Below are positions 52,367-61,314 of a stretch of DNA of 64,000 bases, in pieces. A model generated the notes under the pieces. It was not told the DNA's origin. It ran no database searches and worked only from the letters and a program-made list of their open reading frames with translations. Each line of letters begins with the position of its first letter. Within the stretch, counting starts at the first letter, position 1. The DNA is from JAPOXR01 sp965214695. GTDB taxonomy: Bacteria; Pseudomonadota; Alphaproteobacteria; Rhodobacterales; Rhodobacteraceae. The translations under genes and the position numbers were made by a program. The stretch lies in NCBI GenBank assembly GCA_965214695.1, contig OZ243967.1:1550001-1614000 (forward strand), given 5' to 3'.

Positions 52367-53068
52367 ATGAAAACTTCCATCCGGACTCTTGCTGCCAGCC
52401 TGGCGATAGCCGTCATCTTCCCCAATGTGGTACCCGGCGATTCCACCGGTGTGATTCCATCATTCAGTGTTCCGGCGAAATCCGCCCAGTCATTGCTCGG
52501 CCAGGCCACCGACAGAAAAACCTGCAAGTATCACGTCGGTGACAGCAAGATTCACTGCGTCTACGACAATGGGACGTCGACCAGCTTCATTGCCACATCG
52601 ATCATAACACCGGATTTCCCGCAATTCGGGCGCGCAACCCGTGGAAACGTCAACCTTCCGACCACGAACCGCATTGCATTCCTCAACGCAGAGCACGCCA
52701 CGCGCATCTCTGGCCAGTCTGCGGCATTCATTTGCCGGGTTGCCCTGGAATTCGTGTCGGTCTCCAGCAACAAATTCTGGATCTGGCACGATGAACTCGT
52801 ATTTGGCAGTTCGCCGCAGATGGCGTTGGTTGATTCCAACGGCGATGGAATTGCCGACAAGGCCATCAGGGGTAGCTGGAATGGGGGCATCAACGGCACC
52901 CGAAAATGGTGGACGCCCGATCCCTACAATTCAACCTATTCCGCGGCCGACCGCGAATACCCGGCCCGCCCGGTGTTTACGCCGGTTAATGGCCGGCAAC
53001 GCGGATGCAAGCCGGTACATGCCCGTATTGCTGTCCTGGCTGATGCTGCCAGCCAGGTGACTGACTGA
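52367..53068 (+). CDS. secreted protein of unknown function
   Basis: 233 residues with a signal peptide (MKTSIRTLAASLAIAVIFPN, cleavage probably after VVPG or nearby). Six or so cysteines (TCKYHVGDSKIHCVYDNG, FICRV, RGCKPVH) may form disulfides, and DSNGDGIADKA looks like a single calcium-binding loop of the dockerin/EF-hand type. No family recognised. It is divergent from dapB and convergent with the DnaA-like gene, sharing the double terminator with it. Confidence 0.7.
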   Translation: MKTSIRTLAASLAIAVIFPNVVPGDSTGVIPSFSVPAKSAQSLLGQATDRKTCKYHVGDSKIHCVYDNGTSTSFIATSIITPDFPQFGRATRGNVNLPTTNRIAFLNAEHATRISGQSAAFICRVALEFVSVSSNKFWIWHDELVFGSSPQMALVDSNGDGIADKAIRGSWNGGINGTRKWWTPDPYNSTYSAADREYPARPVFTPVNGRQRGCKPVHARIAVLADAASQVTD

Positions 53069-53237
53069 CAAAACGGGTTGGTCGGGACCAGGGCGCTGTT
53101 GCCGGCGCATCGTTGTGACAGGCCTGGCTGGTTCTGACCCGCAGCCGGTGAAGTTTCCGAACCATTGATGGACATCCGGGACCAGTGTCGTCCGATGCTG
53201 TCGGGCTGGCATATCGGCCCCGACACGCCATGAAAGA

Positions 53238-53263
53238 GAGGCGGCCCAAGATTGGACCGCCTC
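53238..53263. terminator. bidirectional terminator hairpin 1
   Basis: Stem GAGGCGG-CCAA/TTGG-CCGCCTC with one mismatch and a 2-base loop, between convergent genes. Confidence 0.65.
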
Positions 53264-53267
53264 CCCT

Positions 53268-53286
53268 GCCCCGGCAAAGCCGGGGC
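53268..53286. terminator. bidirectional terminator hairpin 2
   Basis: Perfect stem GCCCCGGC/GCCGGGGC around AAA, right after hairpin 1 and 17 bases from the DnaA-like stop codon. Confidence 0.6.
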
Positions 53287-53303
53287 CTCGTTCCTGCAGT
53301 CGG

Positions 53304-54554
53304 TTAGACGGTATCCTCCGGGTCTGGACTCTGCGTTCTTGCTTTCTTGAGCGAAACGACCTTGCCGGAACTACCGGGCCTGACCCTTGCTCCATTGATG
53401 GTCCGGTCGCCGTGATGGCGGTCTGGCACCCCGTTGGCACCGGGTTGCGCATCGCCGACAGGCGGTTGCAGGTGGCGTGCCTCGGCCAATGCCTGCAACC
53501 TGAACTCCTTCCTCTTCAAGATCCCCAGGTTGTCGATGTTCTGGACGATCATATCGAGCAATTTGCCATGAACCGGATCGGACTCCGTCCATTCGTCGAT
53601 CTGCTCAATTCCGTTGATCACGGTCGCATGGTCCCTGCCACCGAGCAGCGCCCCGATGCTTTCCAGTGAACGACTCGTGGTTCGGCGGATGACCGTAGCG
53701 GCGAAGTATCTCGGGTGGATGATGTAGTTGTTCCGCCGCGGTCCGGTCAGCTCGTCGGCCGGCATCTGGAATATCGTCGAAACCAGGTTCAGAATCTCCA
53801 TCGGTGCCGCCGATGTGCCGAGAGGCCGCAGCGGCCTTTGCACGCCGACAAAGCCGTTCAACAGATCCTTCTGTGCAAGCATCCTCATTGCCCTCCAGCG
53901 CGTCAGCACGTGCCGGCCATCGGGAACAGGCGGCGTAAGCAGCTTGGACAACTCGAGCACTCGCAGGGCCTCTCCGACGTCGCAGGCCAGATATCCCTGG
54001 TCGGCGGCATGTTTCATCAACTGAACGATGGCGCCCCATTGGACCCGGGGATTGCGGCCGAGACTCCACAACAATTGGGAGTTGGAGTCCGGACCGTCGT
54101 CTTCATCGCCGTGGCTGACGGCAAGCTTGCACAGCCATTTCTCGAACTCGTGCAGATGGGGGTTGAGGAATTCCGCGGGATGACTCACGCGGCTGTTGAA
54201 CTTGCGCACGATCCGCGGACAATACCCGGTAACTCCATCGGTCGGACAGGTGTACACGATTCGGTTGACCTGGGGACAGATGACCCTGATGACCCGGTGA
54301 AGACTGAAAAGCGCAACACTTGCCCAGAGTGCGTCAACCGCATTGCTGGACACAAACCACATTGTCAGCCTGGGCTTGCCATGAAGGTGCAGGTCGGAAT
54401 TCTCCTCCAGCACGATCCTGAAAGTCCGTCTCCAGGGACGCCGGCCAGCCTGGTCCGATGCCAGCCGATGAAGCCTTGCGGCCACGGCCACGTATTCGGG
54501 GTCTGTTACTGCCGGTACACCGGACTTTTCTGGATACTGATGACCATTCTTCAT
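53304..54554 (-). CDS. DnaA domain IV (helix-turn-helix) protein without ATPase
   Basis: 416-residue protein. Residues about 235-340 resemble the DNA-binding domain IV of replication initiator DnaA: PRRNNYIIHPRYFAATVIRR, TSRSLESIGALLGGRDHATV and INGIEQIDEW, the last matching the DnaA-box-reading helix. There is no Walker A or AAA+ domain; instead the N-terminal 230 residues are of unknown type with CPTDGVTGYCPRIVRKF-like text. It may bind DnaA boxes to regulate replication or plasmid/element copy number, or act as a transcription factor. An AGAGGT ribosome binding site precedes the ATG. Neighbouring recombinase and type IV secretion genes make a mobile-element role plausible. Confidence 0.8.
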   Translation of the reverse strand: MKNGHQYPEKSGVPAVTDPEYVAVAARLHRLASDQAGRRPWRRTFRIVLEENSDLHLHGKPRLTMWFVSSNAVDALWASVALFSLHRVIRVICPQVNRIVYTCPTDGVTGYCPRIVRKFNSRVSHPAEFLNPHLHEFEKWLCKLAVSHGDEDDGPDSNSQLLWSLGRNPRVQWGAIVQLMKHAADQGYLACDVGEALRVLELSKLLTPPVPDGRHVLTRWRAMRMLAQKDLLNGFVGVQRPLRPLGTSAAPMEILNLVSTIFQMPADELTGPRRNNYIIHPRYFAATVIRRTTSRSLESIGALLGGRDHATVINGIEQIDEWTESDPVHGKLLDMIVQNIDNLGILKRKEFRLQALAEARHLQPPVGDAQPGANGVPDRHHGDRTINGARVRPGSSGKVVSLKKARTQSPDPEDTV

Positions 54555-55021
54555 GACATCGACCTCTCTTGATCTCGTGGTTGATGATTAATTTGTGTCG
54601 GGCAAGGCAGAACCACCCGAAGCCCGATATCGGTGCTACGGGCAGGGCGGGCGCTCTCGAAGATCCGGCCACAGGAGCTCCGGTCGCTCGGCTGGCAGTC
54701 GCAATCTGCTACCGCCAGCACGTGACGAAATCGGAATCCTGGATGATGGGGCCTTGGACCTGAAACCGGCCCGACGGCAGAACCCGGACTCAATCGCTGC
54801 CGGATATCGGCGTGATGTTCAATTCCAGGTCTCCGGAATGGAAGATCGGGGAATGGCCGGATCCGTGACGCTCGCCACTCTGATCTTGTAATTTCGGCCA
54901 TGCATCCATCTCCATTCACGATGTCTCATACATATGTCATACGAAAAAAGAACAAACAATGAATTCTATTTCGAAAGATGTGCAAAACTGCCTGAGTGTC
55001 ACGAATTCGGCTGTTTCACCT
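54555..55021. other. intergenic region between the DnaA-like gene and a secreted-protein gene
   Basis: About 465 bases. Near 54925-54970 it is AT-rich (CATACATATGTCATACG, AAAAAAGAACAAACAATG), unlike its surroundings. Next to a DnaA-box-binding protein gene this could be an origin or promoter, but no DnaA box repeats or iterons were found by eye. Confidence 0.35.
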
Positions 55022-56095
55022 TCAACCGCGACTGTCGTCAAACCCCACCATGTTGCGCTCAACCGGCACACCCGACACATGATCTGTTGTGACAACCCCC
55101 CGGCCATGAATCTTTCCGAATCTGCCCGAATTCGAAGAACTTCCACTACCGAACACCTCGAATTTGGCCAGATTTTTGCCCTTTGTTCTGCCCCCATTGG
55201 CCTGACGCGATTCGCCAAACAGGCCGCCCGGTTCAATTTCTGCCGAATCACTCGCCGAAGGCCCCGGCCCCGAAATTGCCCCGGCGTCATCCGACTCGAC
55301 CTCGACGGTCAATCGGCCAGTTCCATCGCCGCCGCCTTGGATTCGAAAACGAAACTCCGGGCCTTTGCCGGACCTGACCAGCATCACTGCATCCAGATCG
55401 CCATCTTCGCTGACGCGGGCAGCAATATCGGTCGAAAACGCCGGCCAGGGCGGCACCGGCAACCCGGCAAGGTTGAAGAGTTTGCCCAGCAGGGTCTTCG
55501 CCAGGCGAGTATCGCCAAGCATCAACCTGAACTCATCCTGCCTCGCTGCCGCGCTGCCGGTTCCACCGGCGGATGAGGAGGTCAGGGCAAGATCAACCCG
55601 GCCAATGGAGGCAAAGGATCCGCCAGCTTCATTCCCGCCTAGGAATCGGTCGAGACCGCTGCCGGGCTTGCTGGCAAGGGAGACATCCCTGGCAACGAGG
55701 CTGGTCATGGCATTGAATTTCGGCTCGATGTCCACCCCGGCCCTTGCAGCATGAATCCGCAAGCCTTCCGGTATCGGCAGGACCGAACTTCCCAGTTCGG
55801 CAAAGAGGCCTGTCATGCCGACCCTGGCAGCTCCCGTCTTGCCGGCAAGCATTGCCAGTTCTTCGACATACGCGGCCATGCCACCGGCACGAAAGCTGAC
55901 TGGGCCACCTCGAAGACCCGAGGACGGAAGCCCCCGAATCTCCACCGTGAACTCGCCTGTTGATACCGCAAGATCCTCGGCCAGACCCAAATGTGGTATC
56001 GACGCTGCTAGCATTGCCGCCAAAATCGTTCCGATGCTGGCCATCCGCAGATTGCCGCGAATTCGGTCGGATCCGGCCTTGGTCGCATCATGCAT
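55022..56095 (-). CDS. secreted protein of unknown function
   Basis: 357 residues, with a basic leader and hydrophobic segment (MASIGTILAAMLAASIPHLG) that fit a signal peptide. The mature part alternates beta-type segments (VSTGEFTVEIRGLPSSGLRG) and has Gly/Ser-rich low-complexity stretches, for example ALTSSSAGGTGSAAA and FEVFGSGSSSNSG. No domain recognised. It lies between the DnaA-like gene and the tyrosine recombinase, all on the minus strand. A GAGGGAGA ribosome binding site supports the ATG at 56095; 56101 and 56044 are alternatives. Confidence 0.65.
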   Translation of the reverse strand: MHDATKAGSDRIRGNLRMASIGTILAAMLAASIPHLGLAEDLAVSTGEFTVEIRGLPSSGLRGGPVSFRAGGMAAYVEELAMLAGKTGAARVGMTGLFAELGSSVLPIPEGLRIHAARAGVDIEPKFNAMTSLVARDVSLASKPGSGLDRFLGGNEAGGSFASIGRVDLALTSSSAGGTGSAAARQDEFRLMLGDTRLAKTLLGKLFNLAGLPVPPWPAFSTDIAARVSEDGDLDAVMLVRSGKGPEFRFRIQGGGDGTGRLTVEVESDDAGAISGPGPSASDSAEIEPGGLFGESRQANGGRTKGKNLAKFEVFGSGSSSNSGRFGKIHGRGVVTTDHVSGVPVERNMVGFDDSRG

Positions 56096-56156
56096 GCACA
56101 TTCTCCCTCACTTCATTCTTCCCCGAGGGGGTGGATATGGCCCGCAAACCGGGAGC

Positions 56157-57533
56157 CTACGCAACATCGGTCATACCCGGGTCCGGGAACTGGGGTCGAT
56201 ACTCGGCGGCAGTTTCCATGGATGGCCCCGGGTCTGGCAGATTCCATTCGCGGGCGATCTCGGACACCCGCCGCGGATCCGGCGTGGGAAACCAGCGACT
56301 GGCTTTCGCCGATGCCCGGTACCGCCGATAGCGCCGGCCATATCCTGTCATCGTGTAGCGGGCGGTATGTCCGGTCAGGGCAGCGATCCTGGGTGGGCGC
56401 ATGACCAGCCTTGCATGATCAATGAACGCATGGCGCATGCAGTGCAGTGTAATGGGGTCGGGCCGCTCGGGGACGACGTCCAGCGATGCCCGCCGCATTC
56501 GGTGATTACACTTTGCAATGAGGCGCTTGATTTGCCGCCGTGACAAATTCAGCTGGCCCAGGCGGGACACCCGCTCGATGCATGCAAGATCGTCATCGTC
56601 GATACCATCAAGCATCTGAACACGGAATTGTTGGCGCAAGGATGGCCGAGCGTTACGTGTCTTGGTAGTCCTGATCCGCAACATCCTGGCGGAGCGGTCA
56701 TTGCCGGCAGCAGTCGCAGGATGCATCGGCGGTCCAGCCATGGGAGCTTCCTGCCCTGCAGGGGCATCTGACGGCACCCCTTCCGCATCTTCAATGGTGA
56801 ATCGAAACAGTTCCGGTGTCCGCATGCCAGTCAGCCAGGCGGTCCTTGCCATCATCTGGCAAAGTTCGACCCGATTGATGATCCCGACCTGCTGAAGCAA
56901 TTCGTCGGTGCCGCCGTCTTCCTGTCCGACCCGGTCTTCAATTTCTTGCAGCAATTCCCTAGGAATCGGTTTCCAATTGCACTTCGGTGGCGGAGGAACA
57001 TTGCCAGCGGACCGGCAGCGGGAGATTCCTGCCAGGCGCATCGCCCGTTCATGTTCGCAGGACGGATCTCCTGTTTGACCAAGCGCCCGAATCAATTGGT
57101 CGAACAGCCCTCTTCCATGTTTTACCAATCGGCCTCTGGTGGAATTGTAAAGAAACCGGTGAAGGTAAACGATCTCGTCCCAGTTTGTGATCTTGAGCCA
57201 ATCCCTGACCAGCACAGACCCGGCTGCGGCATCGGTCGGAATCGGGTCAGGCTCCCCCGCAGCGACATCCTTCCTGTCGCTGAGCAGGGAAGAACAGAAG
57301 TTCAGGAAGGCCGCCCGCTCCCTGCGGCCTCGATCCTTATGCAAAACAGCCGCCCGGATCGACAATTGTGTGGCGATCTCTGCGGTCGAGAATTCCGTTC
57401 CCAGCATCTGGCATCGCCTATGGGCCGTTCTCAGCACCCGATTCATGCATTCGAGCGGCAATCCGCCCAGAACAAATCCGCCGCCGGGACAAGACTCCCC
57501 TCGAGGCGGATGCGATTGACCATTTCCAGCCAT
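56157..57533 (-). CDS. tyrosine recombinase/integrase family protein
   Basis: 458 residues. The C-terminal catalytic domain has WLTGMRTPELFRFTIEDAEG (first Arg), LHCMRHAFIDHARLVM (His-x-x-Arg), ALTGHTARYTMTGYGRRYRR (His and candidate Tyr). The large N-terminal region is not recognised. It could be the integrase of the element carrying the type IVB secretion genes, because it is divergent from dotD with about 225 bases between. The residues after the Tyr form an unusual Pro-rich tail. The ATG at 57533 (MAGNGQSHPPRG) has AGGAAC upstream; the frame is open to 57635. Confidence 0.75.
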   Translation of the reverse strand: MAGNGQSHPPRGESCPGGGFVLGGLPLECMNRVLRTAHRRCQMLGTEFSTAEIATQLSIRAAVLHKDRGRRERAAFLNFCSSLLSDRKDVAAGEPDPIPTDAAAGSVLVRDWLKITNWDEIVYLHRFLYNSTRGRLVKHGRGLFDQLIRALGQTGDPSCEHERAMRLAGISRCRSAGNVPPPPKCNWKPIPRELLQEIEDRVGQEDGGTDELLQQVGIINRVELCQMMARTAWLTGMRTPELFRFTIEDAEGVPSDAPAGQEAPMAGPPMHPATAAGNDRSARMLRIRTTKTRNARPSLRQQFRVQMLDGIDDDDLACIERVSRLGQLNLSRRQIKRLIAKCNHRMRRASLDVVPERPDPITLHCMRHAFIDHARLVMRPPRIAALTGHTARYTMTGYGRRYRRYRASAKASRWFPTPDPRRVSEIAREWNLPDPGPSMETAAEYRPQFPDPGMTDVA

Positions 57534-57759
57534 CAGTTGTTCCTGATTCGTACAGTGACAAGAATGCGTGATGTTTGTGAAATTCCAGCTGGCAATGTGA
57601 ACCCGTTCATCGAATGCTGTGGAAAATCGCGGCACCGGCTCGGCCTTCCGGGTCGAGCATCAACCTATCCACGATGAACCGCGGAATCCTTACCGAAACC
57701 TGCCCCCAGTTTCAGGAAGCAGGGTTAGTATCCCGGCGGATGCCAAGACAGGTGTGCCC

Positions 57760-58236
57760 ATGCTCAACCATAGACCACTCAAGACATTGGCCGTGCTGTC
57801 GCTGATTTTAGCAGCATGCGCACCGAGCACCGAATCCCCGCCCTCCGGACCAGACCCGGTCGAGCTCAAGCTTGCCGAAGCACTCGCTGACACTGCTCGG
57901 GCAAACGCCGCTGTCGCGAAATTCGAGCAGTCGGCACTTCCCCCGGCAGAAGAGACCAAGACCCGAGGGTCGCAGGGAGAGTCACCGGAATTCGAAATCA
58001 ACTGGACCGGCCCGCTCGTTCCGCTTCTGCATTCGCTCGCCAGCCATGGAGGATATTCGGTCGAGGCAGAAGGCGACCCACCTGCAAACCCGCCAGTCAT
58101 TACGGTGACCGGCTTTCGAGGATCCCTTGCCGACGCAGTAGGAAAGATCAATCGCTCACTGTTCGGGATTGGCCGGGTCACGGTTGATCATGACCATTGG
58201 AAAATCAAGCTGACCCATGCGGAACAGACCGGGTAG
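57760..58236 (+). CDS. dotD: type IVB secretion lipoprotein DotD
   Basis: 158-residue outer-membrane lipoprotein of the Dot/Icm-type secretion core (TraH in IncI plasmids). Signal MLNHRPLKTLAVLSLILAAC ends at the lipidated Cys. After it, PVELKLAEALADTARANAAV and the secretin-N0-like fold (TGPLVPLLHSLASHGGYSVE, VITVTGFRGSLADAVGKINR) agree with DotD. It starts the operon dotD-dotC-dotB-icmT. The length matches Legionella DotD of about 163. The upstream open frame to 57619 has no support. Confidence 0.88.
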   Translation: MLNHRPLKTLAVLSLILAACAPSTESPPSGPDPVELKLAEALADTARANAAVAKFEQSALPPAEETKTRGSQGESPEFEINWTGPLVPLLHSLASHGGYSVEAEGDPPANPPVITVTGFRGSLADAVGKINRSLFGIGRVTVDHDHWKIKLTHAEQTG

Positions 58237-58237
58237 A

Positions 58238-59149
58238 ATGCTGCGCGCAGCATTCGGAGTGCTGGCGGTGGCACTGCTCGCGTCCGGATGCGATTCGGCA
58301 CGGGAAACTCCGCAGTCGGGCGCAGCCGGTCCAATCGTCCTTGGCGGGCCAGATATTCCAATCGATTCGGAATTCAGTCCGGCCTCTCCCGATGCGTTGT
58401 TGTCCGATGCTGAAGACACTCATGGCAAAGGCAGGATGGATTCACGCCTGCAAGCTCAGCGTCAGGCAGCGATGCGTCATGGAAGCCAGGCTGGATATCG
58501 CCACCGTGCCCGGGAACTCGGCGAATTCCTCGGCAGGCATGGCGGCAAACTCTCGGTGGTATTCGACTTCAATCGCGTCGTGCGGCCGGCACCAGCCGGC
58601 ACCGGCTACCTGTTGCCACCTGTTGTCCAAAGATCGGGGCCGGCATTTCGGTCGAGTGATGAGGGGCAGATGGTCTCCGTGGCTGACCGCTATTTCGAGA
58701 TACTCGAGCCGGCCCGAATTGCACCTGTGGTGCCGAATTGGCGACAATATCTGCTGTTCTGGCCGCCGGATCCAGCTCACCTTCCTCCTGCCCTCGTGCC
58801 GCGCTCGGATACCGAACGGAAAAGGGTCAGAGACTGGATTGGTTCGGGTTGGTCAGCAGGAGCCGCTCAGGCCGAGGACGAACTCGCCAGACGGATGCGC
58901 CGTCTACAGCGTCATTATGAAGGCATGCTCGAATACCGGCGCCTGTTGGCCCTTGGCATGATCGACCAGGTCGACACCGAGACTGCCCGGTTCGGCATTA
59001 CCGGCGAGTCCGGCATCATGCGAATCGGTGATCGCACGGTCCAAATTGCCAACGATCCTGACTTTCGGCGCGACCCGAAACACTGGCGCTCACTTCCTTC
59101 CATGTCCGGACCGGCAACACGGCATGAAGGAGCCGGTCGTGACCAGTAA
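58238..59149 (+). CDS. dotC: type IVB secretion lipoprotein DotC
   Basis: 303 residues, the same length as Legionella DotC (TraI of IncI plasmids). Signal MLRAAFGVLAVALLASGC with lipobox Cys. Conserved parts are RRQAAMRHGSQAGYRHRARE-like text (LQAQRQAAMRHGSQAGYRHR), SVVFDFNRVV, GTGYLLPPVVQRSG and WPPDPAHLPPALVPRSDTER. With DotD it assists outer-membrane assembly of the DotH secretin-like ring. The start at 58238 follows the dotD stop by one base; the ATG at 58217 overlapping dotD is an alternative. Confidence 0.88.
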   Translation: MLRAAFGVLAVALLASGCDSARETPQSGAAGPIVLGGPDIPIDSEFSPASPDALLSDAEDTHGKGRMDSRLQAQRQAAMRHGSQAGYRHRARELGEFLGRHGGKLSVVFDFNRVVRPAPAGTGYLLPPVVQRSGPAFRSSDEGQMVSVADRYFEILEPARIAPVVPNWRQYLLFWPPDPAHLPPALVPRSDTERKRVRDWIGSGWSAGAAQAEDELARRMRRLQRHYEGMLEYRRLLALGMIDQVDTETARFGITGESGIMRIGDRTVQIANDPDFRRDPKHWRSLPSMSGPATRHEGAGRDQ

Positions 59150-60392
59150 CTCCGGAAATTGCCGCTTGCCGGCAACGACAGCCGCACCGCAGGCGGTCGG
59201 CAGCCTGATTCTCGATGATGTGGACCGGACAGCAACCCTACCCTTTGCCGAACCGGATCGGTTCAACATTGCTGACTTTCGTCGGTTGCTTGTTGCGGCA
59301 ACACTTGCCGGAACATCGGATATCACCATCCAGACCGATGCACGGCCACGGGTTGAGGTCCAAGGAAGGCTGTATCGCCTGGGTCGGCGACCCTGGACTG
59401 CCTTCGAAATCTCGACAATTCTGGGCGAGCTCAGCCACGCCCCCAATGCCGGGGCCGAGATTCTCGGCCGCCGGATCCTGGATTTTTCCTACGAAATTCC
59501 ATTTGGTCCCGGTACGCGGCAACGCTTCAGGGTCAATGCCACCGGCATTCATGCCCGCGACGGTTTTGGCATCGAAATCACCATGCGGATCCTGCCGGCG
59601 AAAACGCCGAATATTCGCTTCGCCCGGCTGACCGCGCAAGAAATCGCTGCCATGTCGCCGCCAGGCGGCCTGGTGATCATCGCAGGTGCAACCGGCAGCG
59701 GGAAATCGGCAACCATGGCGGCCATAACCCGCCTTCATCTCGAATGCCGCGAGCGGCCGGTCAAGATAGTCGATATCCAGGCCCCCATCGAATACACTTA
59801 CAGGGATGTCACATTCGGCAACGTCGGCCTGACCTCGACCATAGGGCAATCGGAGGTCGGCAGGCACATACCCGACTTTGCGTCCGGCGTGTGGTCTGCG
59901 TTGCGGCGCAAGCCGCACATCATCAATGTCGGTGAGGCCCGCGATCTGCCCACGATATCGGCGGCGCTGGAAGCGGCGATGACCGGTCATCTTGTGTACA
60001 CCACAACGCATGCCGGGTCGGTCCATGACTGCATTCGGCGTCTGCTGGCGGTGTTTCCGGCCAACGAACGCGATCATCGCGCCAGCGACCTCGGTGTCAG
60101 CCTCCGCTTCATCATGGTGCAGCAACTAATCCAGCGCACCGGCAAGAACGGACGAATTCCCCTCCGGGAATGGCTGTCATTTTCGGGACAGGTGCGAGAG
60201 GCGCTCCTTGAGTCACCGCCTGCGAAATGGCCGGGCGTTGTCCACCGGATCATGACCGGCCGGAGGCAGGTTCCGGACGGGCTGCATCTCAGCTTGAGGA
60301 AGGCGGCGGCCGATCTCATCAGCCGGGGCATTCTCGACCCCGGCGAGGTCAGCCGGGCCACCGGATTGTCATTCAGCGAGGGATCGGGATAG
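59139..60392 (+). CDS. dotB: type IVB secretion ATPase DotB
   Basis: 417-residue cytoplasmic ATPase of the PilT/VirB11 class (TraJ in IncI plasmids). Motifs: ATLAGTSDITIQTDARPRVE in the N-terminal domain, Walker A IAGATGSGKSATMAAITRL, and LRRKPHIINVGEARDLPT covering Walker B. The conserved GEARD replaces the more usual GEIRD. The start is a GTG at 59139 with AAGGAG 6 bases upstream, overlapping the dotC stop; the open frame to 59028 lies wholly inside dotC. It powers assembly or substrate transfer with the coupling complex containing DotL. Confidence 0.92.
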   Translation: MTSNSGNCRLPATTAAPQAVGSLILDDVDRTATLPFAEPDRFNIADFRRLLVAATLAGTSDITIQTDARPRVEVQGRLYRLGRRPWTAFEISTILGELSHAPNAGAEILGRRILDFSYEIPFGPGTRQRFRVNATGIHARDGFGIEITMRILPAKTPNIRFARLTAQEIAAMSPPGGLVIIAGATGSGKSATMAAITRLHLECRERPVKIVDIQAPIEYTYRDVTFGNVGLTSTIGQSEVGRHIPDFASGVWSALRRKPHIINVGEARDLPTISAALEAAMTGHLVYTTTHAGSVHDCIRRLLAVFPANERDHRASDLGVSLRFIMVQQLIQRTGKNGRIPLREWLSFSGQVREALLESPPAKWPGVVHRIMTGRRQVPDGLHLSLRKAAADLISRGILDPGEVSRATGLSFSEGSG

Positions 60393-60395
60393 CGA

Positions 60396-60686
60396 ATGTA
60401 CGGACAGACCAATTATTGGCGTGAAACGCAGCGGCCGGTCAGGTTCTTCTTCCTTGATGCCAGGATCGTCATTTTCATCGGGTTGGCGCTGATCCATGCC
60501 CGCTTGTGGACGCTGATCCTGTTGGTCGCTGCTGCGATCGTGATGCTTGTGCTGGAAAAAGGGGGAATCAATCCCGGGCAGCTGCCACGGCATGTACGCA
60601 GCTGGCTTGCCGGGCCGGTCTGCAGGGCGAGGCACCGGTCAGAATTGCGGAGGCCGGTTCCGCTCTTTGCCGATCGTTACTGGTGA
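60396..60686 (+). CDS. icmT: type IVB secretion protein IcmT
   Basis: 96-residue inner-membrane protein (TraK in IncI plasmids). The start MYGQTNYWRETQRPVRFFFL is typical of IcmT, followed by one or two hydrophobic segments (FIGLALIHARLWTLILLVAA). It follows dotB by three bases. Legionella IcmT is 86 residues. Confidence 0.88.
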   Translation: MYGQTNYWRETQRPVRFFFLDARIVIFIGLALIHARLWTLILLVAAAIVMLVLEKGGINPGQLPRHVRSWLAGPVCRARHRSELRRPVPLFADRYW

Positions 60687-60741
60687 TCGGGGCCGCAGAG
60701 TCGCTGGCGTTGAACAAGATATCATCCTGCCAGGCTTGAAT

Positions 60742-61149
60742 TCACATGCCACCTCCTTGGCTGGATGACCGGACATTCCCGGCTCGTGCCCGTAACTTCC
60801 CTATCAACAACAGGATACCGAGAACAACCCAACTCGGAAGGCTGACGGCGAGTGCAGCAAGCAGAATCCCTAGCGCGCCGAGTAGGCCTCCGATAGTTGC
60901 GTACTGCACGCTCGGAAGGAACAATATCACGAACAGTATCCAGGCGATCCACCGATATCCGACCCGATGGACAAACCAACACCCGAATGCCAGAAACAGC
61001 CCGGCAGGAACGGTCGGATAGAGTGAGATCAATGCTTGCATGTCTGGCATGTCGGGGCCGAACCTGACCGCACTCAACATCATGATTCCGGCAGGAAGCC
61101 AGAGAGAGGCAGCGAGAAGGAACCGCAGGCCAGGACGTCTTGATGTCAT
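60742..61149 (-). CDS. small multi-spanning membrane protein, unknown
   Basis: 135 residues with four or so hydrophobic segments (LLAASLWLPAGIMMLSAV, LISLYPTVPAGLFLAFG, WIAWILFVILFLPSVQYA, VVLGILLLIGKLRA) and a short polar tail. No family recognised; it could be an element-encoded membrane protein or an unrecognised T4SS accessory. A GGAG ribosome binding site lies before the ATG at 61149; the frame is open to 61218. It is on the same strand as dotL, about 165 bases downstream of its stop, and convergent with icmT. Confidence 0.6.
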   Translation of the reverse strand: MTSRRPGLRFLLAASLWLPAGIMMLSAVRFGPDMPDMQALISLYPTVPAGLFLAFGCWFVHRVGYRWIAWILFVILFLPSVQYATIGGLLGALGILLAALAVSLPSWVVLGILLLIGKLRARAGNVRSSSQGGGM

Positions 61150-61314
61150 GTCCAGTCTCCGGGCAACAGTGCCTGCAAGATGGAGCAATGGCACAATCAC
61201 CCCGGATCGTCCAATCAACTATTTTTCAATCCACTACTTCGGTCACCGGCCAATTTCCGCCGATGCCCGCCTTCTATTGTCCGCTGAAGATTTCACGCCG
61301 ACGTCTGACAGCAT

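Noticed and set aside
53734..54560. DnaA itself
   Set aside because: The domain IV pattern is clear but no Walker A, Walker B or AAA+ region exists in the protein, so it is not the replication initiator DnaA.
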